Of a DNA stretch of 64,000 bases, positions 56,452-64,000 are shown piece after piece. Numbering within the stretch: position 1 is the first letter of the stretch; every line of letters begins with the position of its first letter. Made by a program: the position numbers and the translations under genes. The notes beneath the pieces were generated by a model. That model did not search any database. It was not told where the DNA came from and worked only from the letters and a program-made list of their open reading frames with translations. Source of the stretch: Lysobacter sp. KIS68-7 (GTDB lineage Bacteria > Pseudomonadota > Gammaproteobacteria > Xanthomonadales > Xanthomonadaceae); the NCBI RefSeq assembly GCF_021284745.1, contig NZ_CP089925.1:2541001-2605000 (forward strand), in the 5' to 3' direction.

Positions 56452-58829
56452 GGCGATCGCGCCTGCAGTGCGCACGCGGGCGGCGGAAGATCGTCGGGCT
56501 GCGTGCCCCACGTCCCCGGCGCATCGCCCAGCGCGAAGCGCAGGGAGCCGCCCGCGCGGATTGCATCCCAATCGAGCCAGACATGTTGCGAGGACGCGCC
56601 GTTAAACGCCACGTCCTGGATGTAGCGCACCCCGCCCCTGCCCGGCGCTTCGATGCGCAGGGTCTTTCCGCTGCCGAGATCCAGCGCGACGCGTTCGAAG
56701 CGTGGCGGATGCAAAAGCAGTCGCCCCGTGCCCGGCATCGCCGGATACAGCCCGATCGCGCTGAACAGATACCACGCCGACATCGTGCCCAGGTCGTCGT
56801 TGCCCGTGACACCGTTGGGCGCGTTGGTGAACAGCGCTTGCGCAGCGCGCAGGACGACAGCGGTCTTCGCCGGCTCCCCGATCAGCGTGTACATCCACGG
56901 CGCGTGGAGGTCGGGCTCGTTGTTGGGGTTGTAACGGAACTGGTTGTAGTAATCGTAGGAGCCGACGACCCATTGCTTGCGCGCGGCATCGGCGGGATTC
57001 GCCCGCAAGGCGTCGTACGCGAAGAACGCATCGAGGCGTTTGCCGGCGTTCTCCTTCCCGCCCATGGCCGCGACGAGCCCGGGCACGTCCTGCTGCACCA
57101 GCCATTGGTACTGCCACGCGGTGCCTTCGTGGAATCCGTGCTGCGAACGCGGGTCGTAATCGCCCCGCGGCGTCGCATACCACGTGCCGTCTTCGGTACG
57201 TGGGCGAGGAAACCCGTGGAATCCGGTGTCCTTGTCCACGACGGCGTCGTCCCAGACATTGCGCCAGTTGCCGCCGCGCGCGCCCAGCGTCGCAGCGGCA
57301 GCGTGCTCGCCGAGGGCCGTCGCCATCTGCGCGAGCGCGCAGTCGGCCATTGCGTATTCGAGCGTGGCCGAACCACCGTGGTGCGGATCCACGTCCATGC
57401 CTTTCGAAGGAAATGCGCGGTCGTAGGCCACGAACCCGCGTGCAAGGTAACTGTCGTTGCCGGCACGGCCCTGCGCACGCGACATCGCGGGCGGACGGCC
57501 GTTGGCGTTCTGCCACAAGGCCTGCCATGCCTCCCATTCGCGACCCGCGAGTGCGCCGAACTTCCACAGATCCACCAGGAAGGGCGTCACCGGATCGCCG
57601 GTCATGATGTTGGTGTCGAAGTTGGCGTAGCCCCAGCGCGGCAGCCACCCCATCTGTTCGTGGATCGCAAGCATCGACTGCGCGATGTCGCGCGCACGTT
57701 GCGGCCGGAACATCGCCAGCCACTGGTTCTGCGCGCGGTAGGTATCCCACAGCGAAAAGTATTCGTGGTAGGTCCATCCACGCGCGACATGGATCGCGTC
57801 GTCGTAGCCGCGATAGCGGCCGTCGGCGTCGCTCCCCGTCAGCGGCTGCAGCAAGGCGTGGTAGAGCGCCGTGTAGAACACCGTTCGGTCGTCGGCGTTA
57901 CCGCCCTCGATCTGCACCGACGACAGTTCCCTGCGCCATTGCGCTTGCGCCGCCTCGCGCATCGCATCGAACCCCAGGAGTCGCCCACCGCGCTTGCCTT
58001 CGTCCTCGAGGTTGCGGCGCGCGCCGTCGGCGTCGACGTGCGAAATCGCACTGGTCACCGTCATGCTGCGGGATGCGCCGAGGTCGAAGGTCAACCACGC
58101 GCCGTTCGCCACTTCCCACTGCGCGCCCATGCTCGTGCGCGAGCCCGGCACGCTGCCGTCCTTGTCCCAGGTGCCGAAGGCCTTGAAGGGCCGATCGAAC
58201 TCAAGCCGGAACCAGGTGGTGTATTGCGTTCCGCCGCAGAAGCTCTTCGTCACCAGCTTGCCTTCGACGACGCGGTCGCCGACGACATGCACCACGCTGC
58301 CGACTACTTCGTGCTTTTCGTTCGCCTGGCCGAGGTTCACCAGCACCTGGCCGGTCTTCTCGCGCGCGTCGAAGGTGTAACGCTCCGCGGCGGCGCGCGT
58401 CAGTGCGGTCGCTTCGGCATCGATGCCGCCGTAATCCGTCAGCCGCACGCGGTAGTAACCGGCCTGGCCGACTTCGCCTTCATGCGTGTAGGTCGAGGCG
58501 TAGTCGCGATAGTCGTAGGACTTCAACGTTCCGGTCACGGGGAGCACGGTGACCTGCCCGCCCTGTTCCCAGCACCCGGCACCCGAAATGAAGGAATGCC
58601 CGAAGCCGCGGATCTTCGTGTTGTCGTAGCGCCAGCCCGCGTAGTGCTCGCCCACCGGCGAGACCTGGATGAGTCCGAACGGCGCCGACGCGCCCGGGAA
58701 CGTATTGCCCTCGTCCCGGGTGCCGATGAACGTGTTGACCGAGGCCTCGAGGTGCGCGTTGTCCGACGCCGCCTGCGCGGCCGCCGAGAACGCCAGCAAT
58801 ACCCCAGCGGCCGCCAACACCACGTGCAT
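56448..58829 (-). CDS. GH92 family alpha-mannosidase (first copy)
   Basis: Calcium-dependent exo-alpha-mannosidases acting on N-glycan or yeast mannan branches. The 793 residues have a signal peptide (VVLAAAGVLLAFSAAAQA), then VNTFIGTRDEGNTFPGASAP, the N-terminal GH92 block, GFGHSFISGAGC, FYTALYHALLQPL, YHEYFSLWDTYRAQNQWLAM, EGTAWQYQWLVQQDVPGL and GNDDLGTMSAWYLFSAIGLY, PAMPG, the catalytic C-terminal block. First gene of the minus-strand mannose operon, coupled to the LacI gene. Confidence 0.95.
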   Translation of the reverse strand: MHVVLAAAGVLLAFSAAAQAASDNAHLEASVNTFIGTRDEGNTFPGASAPFGLIQVSPVGEHYAGWRYDNTKIRGFGHSFISGAGCWEQGGQVTVLPVTGTLKSYDYRDYASTYTHEGEVGQAGYYRVRLTDYGGIDAEATALTRAAAERYTFDAREKTGQVLVNLGQANEKHEVVGSVVHVVGDRVVEGKLVTKSFCGGTQYTTWFRLEFDRPFKAFGTWDKDGSVPGSRTSMGAQWEVANGAWLTFDLGASRSMTVTSAISHVDADGARRNLEDEGKRGGRLLGFDAMREAAQAQWRRELSSVQIEGGNADDRTVFYTALYHALLQPLTGSDADGRYRGYDDAIHVARGWTYHEYFSLWDTYRAQNQWLAMFRPQRARDIAQSMLAIHEQMGWLPRWGYANFDTNIMTGDPVTPFLVDLWKFGALAGREWEAWQALWQNANGRPPAMSRAQGRAGNDSYLARGFVAYDRAFPSKGMDVDPHHGGSATLEYAMADCALAQMATALGEHAAAATLGARGGNWRNVWDDAVVDKDTGFHGFPRPRTEDGTWYATPRGDYDPRSQHGFHEGTAWQYQWLVQQDVPGLVAAMGGKENAGKRLDAFFAYDALRANPADAARKQWVVGSYDYYNQFRYNPNNEPDLHAPWMYTLIGEPAKTAVVLRAAQALFTNAPNGVTGNDDLGTMSAWYLFSAIGLYPAMPGTGRLLLHPPRFERVALDLGSGKTLRIEAPGRGGVRYIQDVAFNGASSQHVWLDWDAIRAGGSLRFALGDAPGTWGTQPDDLPPPACALQARSP

Positions 58830-58847
58830 CGTTACCCCGCCCAGGAC

Positions 58848-58859
58848 TAGATCGATCTA
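58848..58859. promoter_or_regulatory. Candidate LacI-family operator between the two GH92 genes
   Basis: TAGATCGATCTA is a perfect 12-base palindrome with a central CG, the usual form of LacI/GalR operators. It lies 18 bases before the minus-strand GH92 start, in the 131-base divergent gap, so one site could repress both directions. Confidence 0.6.
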
Positions 58860-58960
58860 AACAGACCACACCCGGTGCCAAAGTACATGCGGCAGTGCAG
58901 CATGATGGCCGCACGAACAGTGCTAATTTGCCGGCTTGGAACGATCCAAACGGTGCAGAG

Positions 58961-61333
58961 ATGACGAGACGGACGAAGGCGGGCCTGGCAAGAACCACCT
59001 TGACGGCGGCGGCCCTGGCAGCGGCCGCCGCGGGCGCGATCGGGAGCGAGGCCATGGCCGCGGACCGTGGCGCGAATGCCTGGGCCGCCGTGGATCCCTT
59101 CATCGGCACGGGTGGCGAAGGCCACACCTTCCCGGGCGCGGTCGTCCCCTTCGGCATGATCCAGCTCAGCCCGGACACGCAGATCAAGCCCCGCAAGGAG
59201 GCCTATGGCTGGGCGGCCGGCTATCGCTACGACGACAAGACCATCGTCGGCTTCTCGCACACGCACTTCTCCGGCACGGGCCATTCGGACCTGGGCGACG
59301 TGCTGGTGATGCCGATCACGGGCGAAGTGAAGCTCGAGCGCGGCGACGTCGACAAGCCCGGCAGCGGATACACCTCGCGCTTCTCGCACAAGGGCGAAGT
59401 CGCGCAGCCCGGCTACTACGCAGTGACGCTCGACGACTACGGCATCCGCGCCGAACTCACGGCAGGAGCGCGCGTGGGTGTGCATCGCTACACCTTCCCC
59501 AAGGGCACGCCCGCGCATGTGCTCGTCGATCTGCGCACGAGCATGTACGACTATCCCGGCAAGGTGATGTGGTCGCGCCTGCGCCTGCATCCGGATGGCA
59601 CGCTCACGGGGTTCCGCGAAACGCGCGGTTGGGCGCCCGGCCGCCAGGTGTACTTCGCGATGCGCTTCTCGTTGCCGGTCAGCGGACATCAGTTCAACGA
59701 CACGGAACAGGACGTGCCCTACAAGGGCTTCCCACCGCCGGGCAAGGACGATCCGCGCCAGCGCGCGCAGATCGAAGGGCGCCAATTGGTCGGTGCCCTC
59801 GACTTCGCCGATGCACCGGGACAGCAGTTGGTGGTGAAGGTGGCGATCTCGCCGGTGGGCGAAGACAGCGCGCTGGCGAATCTCGACGCCGGCATGCCCG
59901 ACTGGAATTTCGATCGCGTGCGTGCGGAGGCGAAGGCGCAATGGAGCCAGGCGCTCGGCGCCATCGACATCGATGCGCCCGAGCCGATGCGGCGCAGTTT
60001 CTACACCGCGCTCTACCACGCGTTCATGGGACCGAGCCTGTTCATGGACAGCGACGGTCGTTACCGCGGCCCCGACAACGCCGTGCACCAGGCGAAGGGG
60101 TTCACGAACTACTCGACGTTCTCGTTGTGGGACACCTACCGCGCCTTGCATCCGCTGCTCACGCTGGTGCAACCGGCGCAGCGCAACAACGACTTCATCC
60201 GCTCGCTGTTGGCCGCACAAAGCGCGAGCCCCTACGGCGTGCTTCCGGTCTGGGCGTTCCATGGCCAGGAGACGTGGTGCATGATCGGCTACCACGCGGT
60301 GCCGGTGATCGCCGACGCGTACATGAAGGGCATCCGCGACTACGACGCCGACGCCGCGCTCAAGGCCATGGTGGCGAGCGCCAGTTACGGGCCCTATGAC
60401 GGCCTCGCGCAATACATGGAACTCGGTTACGTCCCGATCGACGAAGAAGACGAGGCCGCCTCGAAGACGCTCGAGTACGCCTTCGACGACTGGACCATCG
60501 CGCGCATGGCCGAAGCCATGGGCCGCCAGGACGTCGCAGCGCAGTTCCGGAAGCGTGCGACGAACTGGAAGCACGCCTTCGATCCCGCCACCGGCTTCAT
60601 GCGCGCGCGCAAGCGCGATGGCAGCTTCCGCGAGCCCTTCGACGCGACCGCCAGCGGCTACGGCTCCGATTACACCGAAGGCAACGCCTGGCAATACTCG
60701 TGGTACGTGCCACAGGACGTGGCGGGCCTGGCACAGGCGCATGGTGGCGCCGACAAACTGCTGGCGAAACTCGACGAAGTGTTCGACGCGAAGGTCGATC
60801 CGAAAACCTTCGCGCACATGGAAGACATCACCGGCCTGATCGGCTGGTACGCACACGGCAACGAACCCAGCCACCACGTCGCCTACCTGTATGCCGCGGC
60901 CGGCCAGCCCTGGCGCACGCAGCAACGCCTGGGGCCGATCATGGCGAGCCAGTACTCGCCGCGGCCGGATGGCTTGTCCGGCAACGACGACCTCGGCCAG
61001 ATGTCGGCGTGGTTCGTGTTCACCGCGCTGGGCTTCTATCCGATCGCGCCGGGCAGCAACGAGTACATCATCGGCCGTCCCTTCCTGCCGCGCGCGACGC
61101 TCGACCTGCCCAACGGCAAGCGCTTCACCGTGATCGCCGACGGGCTGGACGATGCGCATGCCTACATCGCCAGCGCCACGCTCAACGGAAAGCCGCTGGA
61201 TCGCGCCTTCCTTCGCCACGAGGAGATCGTGGCGGGCGGCGAGTTGCGCTTCACGATGCAGGCGCAGCCCAACCGGGCGTGGCCGGGGGCGAATGCGGTG
61301 AAGCCTTTTTCGATGTCTGCCTCGATGCAGTAA
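58961..61333 (+). CDS. GH92 family alpha-mannosidase (second copy)
   Basis: A 790-residue paralogue divergent from the first. After a Sec- or Tat-like leader (MTRRTKAGLARTTLTAAALA, ending near AMAA) come AVDPFIGTGGEGHTFPGAVV, FSHTHFSGTGHSDLGDVLVM, FYTALYHAFMGPSLFM, STFSLWDTYRALHPLLT, EGNAWQYSWYVPQDVAGLAQ and GNDDLGQMSAWFVFTALGFY, all GH92 blocks. The two copies differ in length and in the loop after the N-terminal block, so they may have different linkage preference. The ATG at 58961 gives the leader directly. Confidence 0.95.
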   Translation: MTRRTKAGLARTTLTAAALAAAAAGAIGSEAMAADRGANAWAAVDPFIGTGGEGHTFPGAVVPFGMIQLSPDTQIKPRKEAYGWAAGYRYDDKTIVGFSHTHFSGTGHSDLGDVLVMPITGEVKLERGDVDKPGSGYTSRFSHKGEVAQPGYYAVTLDDYGIRAELTAGARVGVHRYTFPKGTPAHVLVDLRTSMYDYPGKVMWSRLRLHPDGTLTGFRETRGWAPGRQVYFAMRFSLPVSGHQFNDTEQDVPYKGFPPPGKDDPRQRAQIEGRQLVGALDFADAPGQQLVVKVAISPVGEDSALANLDAGMPDWNFDRVRAEAKAQWSQALGAIDIDAPEPMRRSFYTALYHAFMGPSLFMDSDGRYRGPDNAVHQAKGFTNYSTFSLWDTYRALHPLLTLVQPAQRNNDFIRSLLAAQSASPYGVLPVWAFHGQETWCMIGYHAVPVIADAYMKGIRDYDADAALKAMVASASYGPYDGLAQYMELGYVPIDEEDEAASKTLEYAFDDWTIARMAEAMGRQDVAAQFRKRATNWKHAFDPATGFMRARKRDGSFREPFDATASGYGSDYTEGNAWQYSWYVPQDVAGLAQAHGGADKLLAKLDEVFDAKVDPKTFAHMEDITGLIGWYAHGNEPSHHVAYLYAAAGQPWRTQQRLGPIMASQYSPRPDGLSGNDDLGQMSAWFVFTALGFYPIAPGSNEYIIGRPFLPRATLDLPNGKRFTVIADGLDDAHAYIASATLNGKPLDRAFLRHEEIVAGGELRFTMQAQPNRAWPGANAVKPFSMSASMQ

Positions 61334-61336
61334 GCC

Positions 61337-64000
61337 CTACCTGGCCATCGCGCTTCGGTGCGGGCCCGCATGCACATGCGTGCTCGCATCGCTGACTTCC
61401 CCGCCGTCGTCGGTCACGCGCACGGTGACGATGCGGTGCTCCGTTTCCGGAACCTTGACGGTCACTTCGAACGGCGGCTCGCTGCGCGAGCCCACGGGGA
61501 CGAACTTCGCTTCGAACAGATCGCTGTCGGCCATGAAGAATTCGACGTTGCGGATCTTGCCGTCGGCGTCGGTGGCTTCGGCGGTCAGGATCACGGTGCC
61601 CGGGGTGTCGCCGGCGCGGGCCTGCAGGCTCACGACAGGGGGCAGGTCTTTGACACCGACCACCTCGCGGTCGTCCACGCTCGTGCGTCCTGCGTCGTCT
61701 TCGGCGACGGCTCGCAGGCGCTGCGGACCGACGGCCGGGGTCCATTCGAAGGTGGACGCGCCCGGCTGCGATTCCACCGGTTTGTCGTCGACGAACAGCG
61801 CGATCTTGCGGACCTTGCCGTTCGGGGCGACCGCGTCGACGTTCAACTTCATGGGCTGGCCCGCGTGGACGAGCGCGTCGTCGAGCGCCATGCGCACGCT
61901 CGGCGGTTCGGAAGTATCGGCGCGGTTCGCCGCGAGCGATGCGTCGAAGATCAGGTCGTCCTGCGCGTTGTCTTCGAACTGATGCACTTCGACGGCGAGC
62001 ACGTTGGTGCCTGCGCGCAACGCCTCCGGTGACAGGCGCACGGGGAAAAACGCGAGTTCCTCCGCCCCCGAGCGCGGCTTCAACACTTGCTTGTCGAAGT
62101 TCTCGCGATGCATCTCGCGCCCGTTGAGGTAGACGATCGCGCCATCGTCGACGCGCAGGCGCAGCGTGAGATCGCGCAGCAGTTGCGGGTCCTGGACGTC
62201 GAAGCGCTGGCGGAAATACGCGACCTTCGTGCCCGGGGCGACGCCGGTCATCGCTTCGAGCTTCGGCGCGAAGCCCAGCGGCGCAGGCGCTTCGGACCAA
62301 CCCGCATCGTCGAAGTCGGGCGCGGTCCAGCCGGTCGGTGCCTGGTCGCTCACCCGCCACGTGCTGCCCGCCTTGACCAGGTTGCGTTGCGAGACGTCGA
62401 GCTCGAACCGCACGCCACCGACGACATCGCGCGCCTTTCCATCCGTGCGCTGCTGCACGACATCGAACAGTAGCGGCTCCTTCGCCGGTTTGAAATCGGG
62501 ACGCAGGTGAAACACGAGCTGCAACGGGAATCGCTCTCCGGGTTTCAGCACGATGCCGTCCAATACATCGTCGAAACCGCGCAAACGCAGCACGACTGTG
62601 TCCTGCTGCATCCGCTGCGCCTGTTTCAGCGGCTCCCTCCCCTGCCCCGCGATCCGACGGAACAGCTCCGCCGGCATGCCCACATCGATCGCTTCCACGA
62701 CCTCCCCGAGCGGCGCAAACCCCTTCACTTCGCGGAACTGCAGCGCTGTCGTCATCGGTGCGTCGGTGTCGTTCGCCATCATCATCGCCATCGCGGCCTG
62801 TGCGCCGCTGAAGGCATCGACCACCTGGATGTTCCGCCATGCCAGGTTGTTGCCATTGCGCACGTTGGTGGTGACGTTCGTTCCCTCGGTGGTCGATATC
62901 GGCGTGATGCGCGCCAGCAGGCCGTACTGGCTGTCTCCGAGGCAGGAATAGTTCGCCGGATTCGGCGGGTACCACGGGACTTCGAGGATCGTCGCCTGAC
63001 CCGGCGCAAGCACGGGAATGGTGAGCGGCGCGGCGTCGTAGATCGGCGGCGAGAGCACCGAACGATCCATGCTGTTCTTCGTCACGATGAAACCACCCGC
63101 CGAGCTCCACGGATCGATCGGCGATCCCGTCGGCACCACACCGCTCCACGGGCGCAGGCCGTTGACCATCACCGCGCTCGTCGCGGAAGACCCGTACGCG
63201 GTGGCAGCTTCGAAGCGCGTCGTGTTCCCGCGTTGCCAACGCGACCACAGTTGGTCGACCTTGGTATGCAGCAGGAAGAAGAACGGATCGCGCGCCGCGG
63301 ACGCAACGACCGCCATCGAACCACCCGTCCCACCGATGTAGCCGTGGTTCGCGTCATGGTTGGGCGTGGTTTCGAGCTGCACGCTGAAGTTTTCCGCCGC
63401 ATTCGTGCCGCGGTAGTTGGCCCAGCCCATCATCGTCGTATCCGACACCGACGCGGGCGAGCCGGTGCGCAGGTTGCGCACGACGCTCGCGCCTTCCGAC
63501 GCGATGGGTTCCAGCGCAGGCGACAGCGGCGCCCCCATGCTCGTACCGCCGGTCCCGCGACCGGAGTTGCCCATGAACGTCGACGTGAACAGATTCACCC
63601 CGCCCGTGCTGTTGGTCGGATCCGTCGTCCATTGCCAGTACATCAATTTGACCCGCGGATCGGCTTCCTGCAGCAGGAGCTCCAGGCGATTGAGGAACTC
63701 GCGATGCCACGGCAGGAATGCGGGGTTGTGGTGCTCCGGCGCACGCACGTGGATCTGCTGTTGCTTCGTCCAGTAGTCGTAGCCGGTGAGCAGCGCGAAG
63801 GAAGGTGTCGTGGCGATCGCGATGTAGGCATCGCGCAAGCGCGTGCGTTGCGTGTCCGTCGCAGCAGCCGCGTTGACGCGCGGCTTGGTGATCTCCGCGC
63901 CCGTGAGTCGATTGGCGCCGCATACGACGGGATAGGCATCGACCCACCCCGACGACCAGGCCGGTCCCGCCGCACCTTTCGACCAGTACACATGCAGTTG
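61337..64000 (-). CDS. Large tyrosinase-like protein with C-terminal jelly-roll/Ig-like domains (partial)
   Basis: At least 888 residues; the frame stays open to the window edge, so the N-terminus is missing. A tyrosinase domain carries CuA HHNPAFLPWHREFLNRLELL and CuB NHDANHGYIGG plus FFFLLHTKVDQLWSRWQ. After about residue 390 come a long region with DFDDAGWSEAPAPLGFAPKL and LRLRVDDGAIVYLNGREMHR (a pattern common in galactose-binding-like domains) and two Ig-like repeats (PSVRMALDDALVHAGQPMKL; PPVVSLQARAGDTPGTVILT). This large multi-domain layout suggests an exported enzyme, distinct from the two short tyrosinases near 4-7 kb. Its stop lies three bases from the convergent GH92 stop. Confidence 0.85.
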   Translation of the reverse strand, partial: QLHVYWSKGAAGPAWSSGWVDAYPVVCGANRLTGAEITKPRVNAAAATDTQRTRLRDAYIAIATTPSFALLTGYDYWTKQQQIHVRAPEHHNPAFLPWHREFLNRLELLLQEADPRVKLMYWQWTTDPTNSTGGVNLFTSTFMGNSGRGTGGTSMGAPLSPALEPIASEGASVVRNLRTGSPASVSDTTMMGWANYRGTNAAENFSVQLETTPNHDANHGYIGGTGGSMAVVASAARDPFFFLLHTKVDQLWSRWQRGNTTRFEAATAYGSSATSAVMVNGLRPWSGVVPTGSPIDPWSSAGGFIVTKNSMDRSVLSPPIYDAAPLTIPVLAPGQATILEVPWYPPNPANYSCLGDSQYGLLARITPISTTEGTNVTTNVRNGNNLAWRNIQVVDAFSGAQAAMAMMMANDTDAPMTTALQFREVKGFAPLGEVVEAIDVGMPAELFRRIAGQGREPLKQAQRMQQDTVVLRLRGFDDVLDGIVLKPGERFPLQLVFHLRPDFKPAKEPLLFDVVQQRTDGKARDVVGGVRFELDVSQRNLVKAGSTWRVSDQAPTGWTAPDFDDAGWSEAPAPLGFAPKLEAMTGVAPGTKVAYFRQRFDVQDPQLLRDLTLRLRVDDGAIVYLNGREMHRENFDKQVLKPRSGAEELAFFPVRLSPEALRAGTNVLAVEVHQFEDNAQDDLIFDASLAANRADTSEPPSVRMALDDALVHAGQPMKLNVDAVAPNGKVRKIALFVDDKPVESQPGASTFEWTPAVGPQRLRAVAEDDAGRTSVDDREVVGVKDLPPVVSLQARAGDTPGTVILTAEATDADGKIRNVEFFMADSDLFEAKFVPVGSRSEPPFEVTVKVPETEHRIVTVRVTDDGGEVSDASTHVHAGPHRSAMAR

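Overview
The window is about 64 kb of GC-rich chromosome. Gene content points to a gammaproteobacterium of the Lysobacteraceae/Xanthomonadaceae, probably Lysobacter-like. The pointers are a cysteine-free Fur, an XAC0095-like small protein, the carA-small gene-carB arrangement, the hrcA-grpE-dnaK-dnaJ order, and a tmRNA tag reading ANDDVYALAA. This assignment is inferred from families, not from a database search.

Core left part (1-28160): the start of carB, a small overlapping gene, carA and dapB on the minus strand; two tandem Tat-exported tyrosinases; the heat-shock operon hrcA-grpE-dnaK-dnaJ; recN; a VOC protein and a zinc alcohol dehydrogenase facing an acetate kinase/phosphotransacetylase cassette; then MATE, outer-membrane, methyltransferase and small hypothetical genes. 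Next come fur/bamE, rnfH, ratA, smpB, a CHASE-type sensor kinase and ssrA (tmRNA). Between 22.8 and 23.8 kb lie a heptad-repeat protein gene, a perfect hairpin and a REP-like inverted repeat.

Genomic island (about 28146-50054): a tyrosine integrase follows ssrA. The last 15 bases of ssrA are repeated at 50040-50054, next to what looks like the displaced native ssrA terminator. A 20-base repeat near each end (19/20 identical) looks like integrase arm sites. The left part carries an AlpA-like and DUF927-like replication/regulation module. The middle carries a LysR-controlled redox operon (cyclophilin-like lipoprotein, aldo/keto reductase, hydrolase, MFS pump, metallo-hydrolase, cupin, alcohol dehydrogenase) flanked by diverged direct repeats. 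The right part carries a lower-GC block: a trypsin-like protease facing a tightly overlapping five-gene operon of metallophosphoesterase, helical protein, two different TRAFAC-type GTPases and a GAP1-like protein. The last four match families (GASH, DO-GTPase2, DO-GTPase1, GAP1) that I recall as computationally predicted GTP-driven conflict (immunity) systems. This is the best candidate for a poorly described system.

Core right part (50055-64000): a small membrane protein, then a mannose/N-glycan utilisation cluster. It has a GH47-like alpha-mannosidase, an AGE-family epimerase, a PfkB sugar kinase, a FucP-type permease, a LacI regulator and a GH92 mannosidase in one overlapping operon, and a second GH92 gene divergently transcribed across a TAGATCGATCTA palindrome. 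The likely logic is exo-mannosidase trimming, uptake of mannose, isomerisation to fructose and phosphorylation. A third, larger tyrosinase-like protein runs off the right edge.
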